Shown one piece after another: positions 8,829 to 16,630 of a stretch of 64,000 nucleotides of DNA. This DNA is from Streptomyces sp. Ru71. GTDB taxonomy: Bacteria; Actinomycetota; Actinomycetes; Streptomycetales; Streptomycetaceae. The position numbers were made by a program, and so were the translations under genes. The notes beneath the pieces are model-generated. The model saw only the letters and a program-made list of their open reading frames with translations, made no database searches and was not told the origin of the DNA. The stretch spans positions 62,001 to 126,000 of the forward strand of contig NZ_PQSS01000002.1 in NCBI RefSeq assembly GCF_002920535.1. The letters are read 5' to 3'. Position 1 is the first letter of the stretch, and each line of letters begins with the position of its first letter.

Positions 8829-9808
8829 GACGGGGTGAGGGCCAGTGTCCCGGTCAGCCGCGTGTGCCACCACGCGGCCCGGTCGGGATCGGTCTGCCGG
8901 TGGCGCCGGAGCAGCTCCGGGTCGGGCTCGGGCACGGCGGACGGCACGGCGAGGAAGCCGTCGACCGGACGCAGGGCCTGCCCGGCCGGCACCAGATCGC
9001 CGGTGAGCAGGCTCAGCGTGCCCAGACCGCAGGCGAAGTCGAGCTCGGGCAGCGCGGCGGCCAGGGCGACCTGCGCGGCCAGGCCCACACTGGTCTCCAG
9101 GGCCGACGACACCACGCAGGGCAGTCCCGAGGCCTCGGCCACCTCCAGGGCGCGGCGTACGCCGCCGAGCGGGGTGCACTTGATCACCGCGACGTCCGCG
9201 GCGCCGGCCACGGCCACCTTCAGCGGGTCGTCGGCCCGCCGGATGGACTCGTCGGCGGCGATGCGCACCTCGACCCGGCGGCGCACGGCCGCCAGCTCCT
9301 CCACCGTCGCGCACGGCTGCTCGACGTACTCCAGGCCGCCGGCGGCCCGGTCCAGCTGCCGGATGCGGGTGACGGCGGTGTCCACGTCCCAGCGGCCGTT
9401 GGCGTCGACCCGGATCCTGCCGCCCGGGCCGAGCGCGTCACGGACCGCCTCGACGCGGGCCAGGTCCTCGGCGTGGGAGTCCGGGTGGTCGGCCACCTTG
9501 ACCTTGGCCGTGCCGCAGCCCGAGCGGGCCACGACGGCGTGGGCGCGCTCGGGGCCCACGGCCGGCACCGTGGCGTTGACCGGTATCCGGTCCCGCACCG
9601 GCGCGGGCCAGCCGCGCGTGACCTGCTCGACGGCGGTGGCCAGCCAGGACGCCGCCTCACGGTGGCCGTACTCGGGGAAGGGGCAGAACTCGCCCCAGCC
9701 GCGCGGGCCGCGCACCACCATGCCCTCGCGCACGGTGATGCCCCGGAAGGCGGTGCGCATCGGGATGGCGTAGACATGGGATTCGGTGAACCCCTGCTGG
9801 TCGTTCAT
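8825..9808 (-). CDS. menC: o-Succinylbenzoate synthase (enolase superfamily)
   Basis: A 327-residue member of the OSBS branch of the enolase superfamily, which dehydrates SHCHC to o-succinylbenzoate. Visible are the acid/base lysines in AKVKVA and VIKCTPLGG, and the metal ligands in RVDANGRWD, YVEQP and IAADES. It starts at an ATG overlapping the HxlR stop (ATGA). Its TAG stop sits in the CTAG target duplication of the adjacent MITE, so the very C-terminus may have been altered by the insertion. With menD, menB and menE it completes isochorismate to DHNA-CoA except for menH, which is not seen. Confidence 0.93.
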   Translation of the reverse strand: MNDQQGFTESHVYAIPMRTAFRGITVREGMVVRGPRGWGEFCPFPEYGHREAASWLATAVEQVTRGWPAPVRDRIPVNATVPAVGPERAHAVVARSGCGTAKVKVADHPDSHAEDLARVEAVRDALGPGGRIRVDANGRWDVDTAVTRIRQLDRAAGGLEYVEQPCATVEELAAVRRRVEVRIAADESIRRADDPLKVAVAGAADVAVIKCTPLGGVRRALEVAEASGLPCVVSSALETSVGLAAQVALAAALPELDFACGLGTLSLLTGDLVPAGQALRPVDGFLAVPSAVPEPDPELLRRHRQTDPDRAAWWHTRLTGTLALTPS

Positions 9809-10275
9809 CGGGTGGTGACGGCTCCTTCCCGGGAAGCGGCCCGGCCGGCGGGGCCGTAGAGCGTACGGCGGGCGAGCACCTCGGCGATGTTCTCCTCGGC
9901 CCAGGCCTTGAGCGACTGGATGATCGGGATCAGGCCCTCGCCGAGCTCGGTGATGTAGTAGTCGACCCTCGGCAGCTTCTCCTCGTAGTCCACGCGCAGC
10001 ACCAAGCCGTCGCGTTCGAGGCCGCGCAGCGTCTCGGTCAGCACCTTCTTGCTGGTCTCGGGCATGGCCCGGCGCAGCTCGCCGTACCGCATCGGGGACT
10101 GGGAGTGCAGCAGGTAGAGCACGATGGGCGTCCACTTGGTGGTCAGGATCTCCAGGACCCAGCGTGCCGGGCAGTCGTCCGTGGGGCAGTCGTCCAGGAC
10201 GTCGTCGCGGCGGCCCTCCTGCGTGAACTTCCGCTTCGGAAGGTGCTGCTCGTGCGCGGAGATGGTTGTCGTCAT
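9805..10275 (-). CDS. HxlR-family winged-helix regulator with N-terminal cysteines
   Basis: A 156-residue HxlR/DUF24 regulator. The winged helix runs from about residue 30 (WVLEILTTKWTPIVLYLL) through MRYGELRRAMPETSKKVLTE to the wing. Two cysteines (DDCPTDDCPARW) precede the first helix. The second aligns by eye with the redox cysteine of the quinone-sensing YodB group (Cys-Pro before the first helix). Because it lies in an operon with menC and beside quinone-handling genes, a quinone or electrophile sensor is plausible but inferred. It is coupled to its neighbours by 4-bp ATGA overlaps on both sides. Confidence 0.85.
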   Translation of the reverse strand: MTTTISAHEQHLPKRKFTQEGRRDDVLDDCPTDDCPARWVLEILTTKWTPIVLYLLHSQSPMRYGELRRAMPETSKKVLTETLRGLERDGLVLRVDYEEKLPRVDYYITELGEGLIPIIQSLKAWAEENIAEVLARRTLYGPAGRAASREGAVTTR

Positions 10276-11957
10276 CCGGCCTCCCGGTTCCGTGTTCCTC
10301 TGTGGTGCCACGCCGTCCGCCGCAGGGCTCCTGCAGCCTCGTACCGCTCGCGCAGCAGACGTCTGCGCAGCTTGCCGATCCCGGTTTTGGGGACGTCGTG
10401 GGCGTCCACCGGGACGATTCGTGTGGCGTCCAGGCCGAGCCGGTCCTTGACCTGGCGGCGCATCAGACGCGCGGCCTCGGCGGGGCGGACGTCGCCGCGC
10501 GGGTGGAAGAAGACCGCCAGTTCCTCGCGCCCGTCGACGGACACCGGGCCGGCCACCGTGTAGGAGGGGGTGACGAAGTCCAGCTCCTCGACCACGGCCT
10601 CGATCTCGTGGCTGTGGCAGGTGACGCCGCCGCACTCGATGAGGTCGTCGGCCCGGCCGGTGACGGTGAGGAGGCCGCCGTCGACGAAGGCGCGGTCGCC
10701 GGTGCGGAACCAGCCGTCCGGCGTGAACGAGCGCCGGTTCTGCACGGGGTTGTCGTGGTAGCCGCGGGTGACGGTGGCGCCGGACACCTCCAGGTGGCCG
10801 GGGGTGCCGAGCGGGACGGGGACGCCGTCGTCGTCCACGCAGCGCACCGCCGTCCCCGGCTGCGGCCGGCCGACGGGCACGTACCGCTCGTCGCCGCCGG
10901 CCGGGGCGAAGCACATGTCGATGACGCCCGAGGAGGTCTCCGACATGCCCCAGCCCGGGTACATGACGTCGGATCCGAGCCCGTGCGGGCGCAGCAGGTC
11001 CAGGAAGGTGCGCACCACCGTGGCGCGCACCGGCTCACCGCCGTTCATGACGTAGCGCAGCGCGCTCAGGTCCAGGCAGCGGCCGCGCAGCCGGTCGGCC
11101 TGGTCGTTGAGCAGCTGGAAGGCGAAGTTGGGGGCCCAGGTGGTGCAGACCCGGTGCCGGGCGGCGTCCGCGAGCCAGCGCAGCGGGTCCTGGAGCACGT
11201 AGGAGCGGGGGGCGTGCACCTGGTGGGCGCCCAGGTACACGTCCCGGAGATGGAAGAGCACCAGTCCGCCGACGTGGTCCAGCGGCATCCAGTTGTACGA
11301 CCGGGTGCGCGCGCTCAGGCCGTTGACCCGCGCGGTGGCGGCGCTGCGGGCAAGCAGGTTGCGGTGGGTGAGCGGTACCGCCTTGGGGGTGCCGGTCGAG
11401 CCGGAGGTGAGCAGCAGGGCCGCCGGGTCGTCCGGGTCGGGGCGGTGCCGGGAGCGGTCGGGCGGGTTCGCGAGCAGCCGCCGGGTGTCCCCGGCCAGGG
11501 CGCGCGGCCAGGCGGGGTCGGCGAGGGTGGCCGGGGCGACGGGCTGGCCGGCGCCGAGGACGGTGCGCGGCCGGCCGTAGCGGGTCCAGGCACAGTGCAG
11601 CAGGTCGGCGGCGGAGGCGTGGGCGGCGCCGGGCTCTCCCGCGGCCACCGGCATCGGCACGAAGCCGCCGAGCACACAGGCCCAGAACGCGGCGAGCAGC
11701 TCCGGTTCGGAGCGGATCTGGAGCAGCACCGTCTCGCCCGGCTCGGCCCCGGCCGCGCGCAGCCCGCGCAGCATCCGGGCGGCCGCGTCGAGCAGCTGCG
11801 GGTAGCTCATCGTGGTCTCGGTGCCGTCCGTGTCCAGGAAGCACAGCCCCTCGGGGTGCCCGTCACGGGCCGCCGCCAGGAGCGCCGCACCGAGGTCGGC
11901 GTGGGCCGGGTGCGGGGCGGGGCCGCCGTCGAGGAGCGAGAGGCCTGTACTGCTCAT
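10272..11957 (-). CDS. Acyl-adenylate ligase (ANL superfamily), paralogue of the ligase at 41.0 kb
   Basis: A 561-residue AMP-forming ligase with LLLTSGSTGTPKAVPL, GWGMSETSSGV, the A7/A8 segments GWFRTGDRAF and GRADDLIECGG, and a C-terminal lysine in PKTGIGKLRRR. It therefore appears active. It resembles stand-alone ligases that load acyl chains rather than MenE. The ligase at 41009-42628 shares the same distinctive blocks (NWMPLDHV-GL, LRYVMNGG-PVR, GWGMSETSSGV), so the two look like a duplicated pair. No carrier protein is visible for either. It overlaps AraC upstream and HxlR downstream by 4 bp each. Confidence 0.82.
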   Translation of the reverse strand: MSSTGLSLLDGGPAPHPAHADLGAALLAAARDGHPEGLCFLDTDGTETTMSYPQLLDAAARMLRGLRAAGAEPGETVLLQIRSEPELLAAFWACVLGGFVPMPVAAGEPGAAHASAADLLHCAWTRYGRPRTVLGAGQPVAPATLADPAWPRALAGDTRRLLANPPDRSRHRPDPDDPAALLLTSGSTGTPKAVPLTHRNLLARSAATARVNGLSARTRSYNWMPLDHVGGLVLFHLRDVYLGAHQVHAPRSYVLQDPLRWLADAARHRVCTTWAPNFAFQLLNDQADRLRGRCLDLSALRYVMNGGEPVRATVVRTFLDLLRPHGLGSDVMYPGWGMSETSSGVIDMCFAPAGGDERYVPVGRPQPGTAVRCVDDDGVPVPLGTPGHLEVSGATVTRGYHDNPVQNRRSFTPDGWFRTGDRAFVDGGLLTVTGRADDLIECGGVTCHSHEIEAVVEELDFVTPSYTVAGPVSVDGREELAVFFHPRGDVRPAEAARLMRRQVKDRLGLDATRIVPVDAHDVPKTGIGKLRRRLLRERYEAAGALRRTAWHHRGTRNREAG

Positions 11958-12904
11958 GCGGTGACGTTCTCCTTACGGAACTCCCGCGGCGTGACGCCGT
12001 AGCGGTCCCGGAACAGGCGGCTGAAGTGGGAGGCGCCGTAGAGGCCGGCGCGCTCGCCGATCACCGCGACCGGCAGATGGTCCAGGCGCGGGTCGGACAG
12101 TTCGCAGCGGCAGCGGGCGAGCCGCTCGTCGCGGATCCAGCGGGCGGGGCTGGTGCCGTGCTCGCGGAACATCTTCTGCAGGTAGCGCAGCGAGATGTTG
12201 TAGCGGCGGGCCACCGAGCCCGGGGTGAGCTCGGGGTCGGCGAGGCGCTCGCGGATATAGGCCTGGATGTGCAGCATCAGGGACTGCCGGGCCGCTTCCG
12301 GCTCCGCGGCGGCCGACCGCATGCGTTCGGCGAAGAGCGCGCCGGCCAGGCCCACGATGCTGCCGCCGAACAGGTCGAAGGCGGTCTCGATCTCGTCGCC
12401 GTGCCGCTGGAATCCGCTCAGCAGCGTGGACATGAAGGCGGCGATGCCGGCTTCCCCGCACCACGGCTGGGCGGTGAGCCGGGCGGCGTCGGCGGCCGTC
12501 AGGCCCATCGACCGGTGGCTGACCACGGCCTCCACGAGCCGGAAGGGGCGCGGCATCACCAGCTTGTAGGGGCGGGTGCTGTCGACGCAGACCAGTTCCG
12601 GGCAGCGCACCGCCGCGTGTCTGCCGTCCTGCCACAGCAGCGCCTCGCCGGTGAGCGGGCGCAGCACGCGCAGGACTCCCGGGCGGGCGGGGTCGATGGA
12701 CCGCGCGGGCCGGACCAGTTCGGCCGGGCCGCCGGCGACCAGGCGGACGCGGACCTCGCCGAACCGGCGGCACCGCGTGGTGCCCCGCAGTTCCTCGTCG
12801 TGACTGCGCACGATCTGCACCGCACCGCAGCCGTCGGCAGACCCGTCGGCGGTGACCACCTGCGTTGTGTGGGATCTCGACTGGTCCAGGTCCAGCATCT
12901 CCAT
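11954..12904 (-). CDS. AraC-family regulator
   Basis: A 316-residue regulator with an N-terminal AraC-binding-like effector domain (about residues 20-190) and a C-terminal double helix-turn-helix. The latter begins near SVARRYNISLRYLQKMF and ends ASHFSRLFRDRYGVTPREF. It is the first gene of the leftward AraC-ligase-HxlR-menC unit and is divergent from pat, so it may control both sides of 12905-13130. The ATG at 12904 is used; an ATG two codons later is equally possible. The effector is unknown. Confidence 0.87.
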   Translation of the reverse strand: MEMLDLDQSRSHTTQVVTADGSADGCGAVQIVRSHDEELRGTTRCRRFGEVRVRLVAGGPAELVRPARSIDPARPGVLRVLRPLTGEALLWQDGRHAAVRCPELVCVDSTRPYKLVMPRPFRLVEAVVSHRSMGLTAADAARLTAQPWCGEAGIAAFMSTLLSGFQRHGDEIETAFDLFGGSIVGLAGALFAERMRSAAAEPEAARQSLMLHIQAYIRERLADPELTPGSVARRYNISLRYLQKMFREHGTSPARWIRDERLARCRCELSDPRLDHLPVAVIGERAGLYGASHFSRLFRDRYGVTPREFRKENVTA

Positions 12905-13130
12905 CGCCCTCCCGACCGTGTCCGACTGACGTCAGCGACGTCCTGGACAGAAAAACATCCGCTATCTTCTTTTTTCCAGCTGGATCGGAAGCTTCGATCA
13001 GCGGCATATGTCGGAATAAGGCGACGGCCGTGTCCCCGGAATCGAGAAACCCGGTGCGCACTTCGCACATTTCGGAAGTGTGGCTCGCTCTAGTGTCCGT
13101 TTTCTCCCTTGAGAAAAGAGACGAGAGAGT
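12905..13130. promoter_or_regulatory. Divergent promoter region between araC-type gene and pat
   Basis: This 226-bp stretch is noticeably AT-rich for this genome. It contains an A-run followed by a T-run (12950-12975), a TTTTCTC-N4-GAGAAAA inverted repeat at 13100-13117 just before the pat start, and the ribosome site GAGAGAG. A loose resemblance of 12950-12975 to the butyrolactone-type operators was too weak to call. The palindrome near pat is a candidate operator for the AraC protein. Confidence 0.45.
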
Positions 13131-14192
13131 ATGGTTCTTCAGCCGCGCCTGCGCGCCGACCTGTCCACTCTGCCCCGTTATGTCCCGGGACGGGCAGCCG
13201 TGGGAGACCCCGAGTTCAAGCTGTCGTCCAACGAACTGCCCTATGAGCCCCTGCCGTCGGTGCGGGAGGCGGTACGGCGGGAGCTGGGCCAGTTCCACCG
13301 CTACCCGGACCCCGGCAGCACCGAGCTGGTCGCCGCGCTCGCGGACCGGCTCGGGGTGCCCGCCGAGCACATCGTGCCCGGAACCGGGTCCGTGGCCGTC
13401 ACCCACCACCTGGTACGGGCCGCCGCGGGCGAGGGCGACGAAGTGCTCTTCGCCTGGCGCTCGTTCGAGGCCTACCCGCTGATCACCTGGGCGGCCGGCG
13501 CCCGGGCCGTGCAGGTCCCGCTGGCCGGGGAGAGCCACGACCTGGACGCCATGGCGGCGGCCGTCACCGACCGCACCCGGGTGATCTTCGTGTGCAACCC
13601 CAACAACCCGACCGGCACACCGGTGCGCCGCGACGACCTCGACCGGTTCCTCGACCGGGTTCCGCGGGACGTGCTCGTCGTCCTGGACGAGGCCTACCGG
13701 GAGTTCGTCACCGACCCCGACGTACCCGACGGCATCGAGGTGCACCTGAGCCGGCCCAACGTGGCCGTGCTGCGCACCTTCTCCAAGGCCTACGGACTGG
13801 CCCGGCTCCGGGTCGGCTACGCCGTCGCGCACCCGCCCGTCGCCGCGGCCCTGCGCGCCTGCGCCATCCCGTTCGGGGTCAGCGGCCCCGCCCAGAGCGC
13901 GGCGCTGGCCTCCCTGCGCGCCGAGTCCGAACTGCGCGAACGGGTCGAGCGGGTGGTGCGCGAGCGCGACCGGGTCACCGCCGAACTGCGCACCTCCGGC
14001 TGGCAGGTGCCCGGCAGCGAGGCCAACTTCGTATGGCTGCGCCTCGGAGAACGCACCGAGGCCTTCACCGCCGCGTGCGAGGACGCCGGCCTGATGGTGC
14101 GGCCCTACCCGGACGAGGGCGTGCGCGTCACGATCGGCACCCCGGCCGCCAACGACCGCTTCCTGAAAGTGGCGCACGACTGGAACGTCTGA
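13131..14192 (+). CDS. pat: Aromatic amino acid aminotransferase (Pat/HisC-like, PLP)
   Basis: A 353-residue class II PLP aminotransferase. The N-terminal [17 protein letters not shown], the cofactor motif [17 protein letters not shown] and the Schiff-base lysine in [14 protein letters not shown] match actinobacterial Pat, the phenylalanine/tyrosine aminotransferase related to HisC. It would transaminate hydroxyphenylpyruvate (or phenylpyruvate), the product of the TyrA encoded at 22-23 kb, so it links to the tyrosine branch rather than to histidine; there are no his genes nearby. It is divergent from the araC-type gene and ends at a terminator shared with aroA. Confidence 0.85.
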   Translation: MVLQPRLRADLSTLPRYVPGRAAVGDPEFKLSSNELPYEPLPSVREAVRRELGQFHRYPDPGSTELVAALADRLGVPAEHIVPGTGSVAVTHHLVRAAAGEGDEVLFAWRSFEAYPLITWAAGARAVQVPLAGESHDLDAMAAAVTDRTRVIFVCNPNNPTGTPVRRDDLDRFLDRVPRDVLVVLDEAYREFVTDPDVPDGIEVHLSRPNVAVLRTFSKAYGLARLRVGYAVAHPPVAAALRACAIPFGVSGPAQSAALASLRAESELRERVERVVRERDRVTAELRTSGWQVPGSEANFVWLRLGERTEAFTAACEDAGLMVRPYPDEGVRVTIGTPAANDRFLKVAHDWNV

Positions 14193-14198
14193 CCCGAG

Positions 14199-14243
14199 CG
14201 CCCGGTGCCGTACGCGAGAACGGTTCGCGTACGGCACCGGGCG
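14199..14243. terminator. Bidirectional hairpin terminator between pat and aroA
   Basis: A 19-bp perfect stem (14199-14217 with 14225-14243) with a 7-nt loop lies between the convergent ends of pat and the 14-kb leftward aromatic operon. It can terminate both transcripts. Confidence 0.85.
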
Positions 14244-14261
14244 TGGGCTTTTGGGCGCGGA

Positions 14262-15500
14262 CTACCCGAAGAGCCGGGCCAGTTCCTCGTGGAAGCCGGG
14301 GAAGGTCTTGCTCACGCAGGCCGGGTCGTCGAAGGTGAGGCCGGGGGCGCGCAGGCCGAGGACGGAGAACGCCATGGCGATCCGGTGGTCCCGGCGGCAG
14401 GCGATCCGGGCCGGCACCGGGACGCCCGGACGGACGGTGATCCGGTCCGGCCCCTCGTCCACCGCGATCCCCAGGGCGCGCAGGTTCTGTGCCACCGCCG
14501 CGATCCGGTCGGACTCCTTCAGACGGGCGTGCCCGATCCCGGTGATGGTGATCGGCGCGTCCGCGAGGGGCGCGACGGCGGCCAGGGTCATGAAGGTGTC
14601 GGAGATGTCGCCCATGTCGACGGTGAAGCCGCCGTGCAGCCGGCCCGTGCCGGTCACCTCCGCCCCGTCCACCGTCAGCCGCACCTGCGCCCCGGTCCGC
14701 GCCAGCACCTCAAGGAACCGCAGATCGCCCTGGAGGCTGCCGATCCCGAGCCCTGGCACGGTCACCGTGCTGCCCGTCACGGCCGCAGCCGCGAAGAAGT
14801 ACGACGCGGTCGAGGCGTCCGGCTCCACGGCGAGGTCGGTGGCCGTGTAGCCGTCCGGCCGCACCCGGAACGTGCCGTCCCGCTCCTCGACGTCGGCACC
14901 GAAGCGCCGCATCAGCGCCAGGGTCATGTCGATGTAGGGGCCGCTGACCAGGTCGCGCGCATGGACCGTGAGCGGTGCCCGGGCCAGCGGCGCCGACAGC
15001 AGCAGACCGGTCAGGTACTGGCTGCTGGTCGAGGAGTCGAGGCGGACCTCCCCGCCGGCCAGCCCCCGGCCGCGCACCATCAGCGGCAGCCCGCCGTCGG
15101 GGCCGGGCACCACGTCGACCCCGAGCAGCCGCAGCGCCTCGGTCAGCGGGCCCAGCGGCCGGGCGCGCAGCTGGGCGGAGCCGTCGAAGAGGACGTCCCC
15201 CTGCCCGGCCGCCGCGAGCACCGGCAGGAAGCGCGCGGCCGTGCCCGCGTCCTCGCACCACACACTGGTCGTGCCGGACGGCCCCGCGCCCAGGCCCGTC
15301 ACCCACCAGTCGCCGTCCGCTTCCCACACCTGGGCGCCGAGCGCCTCGACGCCGTGCCGGAAGGCCACGGTGTCGTCGCTGACCAGAGGGGAGCGCAGCC
15401 GGCTCGTGCCGCGGGCGGCCGCGGCGAGCAGCAGGGCGCGGTTGGTGATGCTCTTGGAGCCGGGGATGCGCGCCACCCCGGCGGCCACGGCCGTGCTCAC
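14262..15500 (-). CDS. aroA: 3-Phosphoshikimate 1-carboxyvinyltransferase (EPSP synthase)
   Basis: A 412-residue EPSP synthase that transfers enolpyruvate from PEP to shikimate 3-phosphate. Signatures are PGSKSITNRAL, EDAGTAARFLP, DSSTSSQYLTGLLL, EPDASTASYFFAAAA and RLKESDRI. The N-terminus is short, starting just before PGSK. In the PEP-binding loop the usual GNAGTAMR is EDAGTAAR, a variation that might change inhibitor behaviour (inference). The GTG start overlaps the transaldolase stop (GTGA). It is the last gene of the long leftward supply operon. Confidence 0.95.
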   Translation of the reverse strand: MSTAVAAGVARIPGSKSITNRALLLAAAARGTSRLRSPLVSDDTVAFRHGVEALGAQVWEADGDWWVTGLGAGPSGTTSVWCEDAGTAARFLPVLAAAGQGDVLFDGSAQLRARPLGPLTEALRLLGVDVVPGPDGGLPLMVRGRGLAGGEVRLDSSTSSQYLTGLLLSAPLARAPLTVHARDLVSGPYIDMTLALMRRFGADVEERDGTFRVRPDGYTATDLAVEPDASTASYFFAAAAVTGSTVTVPGLGIGSLQGDLRFLEVLARTGAQVRLTVDGAEVTGTGRLHGGFTVDMGDISDTFMTLAAVAPLADAPITITGIGHARLKESDRIAAVAQNLRALGIAVDEGPDRITVRPGVPVPARIACRRDHRIAMAFSVLGLRAPGLTFDDPACVSKTFPGFHEELARLFG

Positions 15501-16630
15501 GCCGCCTCCCGCAGCTCACGACGGGCCGCGAGGGTCCCGTCGACCTGGTCCGCCATCTGCTGCCACGAGTCCATGAACGCGGCGAGGGCGTCGTCGGCGA
15601 GGCGCTCCGTCAGCGTGTCGAAGTCGATGCCGAAGCACGGCAGCGCACCGAGCACCCGGCGCGCGTCGTCGTACCTGCCGGTGATGCGGTTGCGCCCGTC
15701 GGCCCGGCCGTGGTCGGCGACGGCCCGCAAGGTGGCCGGCGGCACGGTGTTGACGGTGTCCGGAGCGGCCAGCTCGTCGACGTAGCGGGTGTCCTCGTAC
15801 GAGGGGTCCTTGACCCCGGTGGAGGCCCACAGCAGGCGCTGCGGGCGGGCGCCGAGCTCGGCCAGACGGCGCCAGCGCGGGCCGGCCACGCTCCGCTCCC
15901 AGCGCCAGTACGCGAGGCGGGCGTTGGCCACGGCGGCCCGGCCGCGCAGCGCGCGCGCCTCGTCGCTGCCCGCGCGGTCGAGCTCACGGTCGACCGCGGT
16001 GTCGATGCGGCTCACGAAGAACGAGGCCACCGAGGCGATCCGGGACAGGTCGCGGCCCGACCGGTGGGCCTGCTCAACGCCGGAGAGGAAGGCCTCGACG
16101 ACGTCGTCGTAGCGGCGCTGCGAGAAGATGAGCGTGACGTTGACGTTGATGCCCTCGGCCAGCGCGGCGGTGGTGGCCCGCAGGCCCTCGGGCGTCGCCG
16201 GGATCTTCACCATCAGGTTGGGGCGGTCCACCTCGCTCCACAGCAGCCGTGCCTCGGCGAGCGTGGCGTCGGCGTCGTGGGCGTGGGCCGGATCCACCTC
16301 CAGGGACACATAGCCGTCCCGGCCCCCGGTGGCGCGGTGCACGGGCAGCAGCAGGTCGGCCGCGTGCCGTACGTCGTACGTGGCCAGCTCGCGCAGCGCG
16401 TCGGCGGCCGGCAGGCGCTTGCGGGCCAGCACGTTCAGGTGCGGGGCGTAGGCCTCGGACGCGCCGGCCAGGGCCTGGGCGAGGATGGTCGGGTTCGAGG
16501 TGATACCCACCACCTGGCCGTCGGCGACGACGTCGGCGAGGCTCCCGTCGTCGAGGCTCGCGCGGCTGAGGTGGTCGAGCCAGAGGGAGACTCCGGCCTG
16601 CCGGAGCCGTTCGATCGGCGTGTGGGTCAT
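15497..16630 (-). CDS. tal: Transaldolase
   Basis: A 377-residue transaldolase of the actinobacterial type. It carries GITSNPTILAQAL, the Schiff-base lysine in NLMVKIPATPEG, NVTLIFSQRRY, ASFFVSRID and WASTGVKDPSYEDTRYVDEL. It interconverts sedoheptulose 7-phosphate and glyceraldehyde 3-phosphate with erythrose 4-phosphate and fructose 6-phosphate. In this operon the obvious purpose is to supply erythrose 4-phosphate to DAHP synthase. It is chained by ATGA to transketolase upstream and by GTGA to aroA downstream. This is very likely an extra copy beside the housekeeping gene. Confidence 0.93.
   Translation of the reverse strand: MTHTPIERLRQAGVSLWLDHLSRASLDDGSLADVVADGQVVGITSNPTILAQALAGASEAYAPHLNVLARKRLPAADALRELATYDVRHAADLLLPVHRATGGRDGYVSLEVDPAHAHDADATLAEARLLWSEVDRPNLMVKIPATPEGLRATTAALAEGINVNVTLIFSQRRYDDVVEAFLSGVEQAHRSGRDLSRIASVASFFVSRIDTAVDRELDRAGSDEARALRGRAAVANARLAYWRWERSVAGPRWRRLAELGARPQRLLWASTGVKDPSYEDTRYVDELAAPDTVNTVPPATLRAVADHGRADGRNRITGRYDDARRVLGALPCFGIDFDTLTERLADDALAAFMDSWQQMADQVDGTLAARRELREAA

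Noticed and set aside
12950..12975. A seventh butyrolactone-type operator upstream of pat
   Set aside because: It has A- and T-runs but lacks the CCGGTT half, so it was left as part of the promoter region.
13131..14192. Histidinol-phosphate aminotransferase
   Set aside because: The N-terminal [17 protein letters not shown] and the tyrosine-pathway context fit the Pat aromatic aminotransferase branch better, and no other his genes are present.
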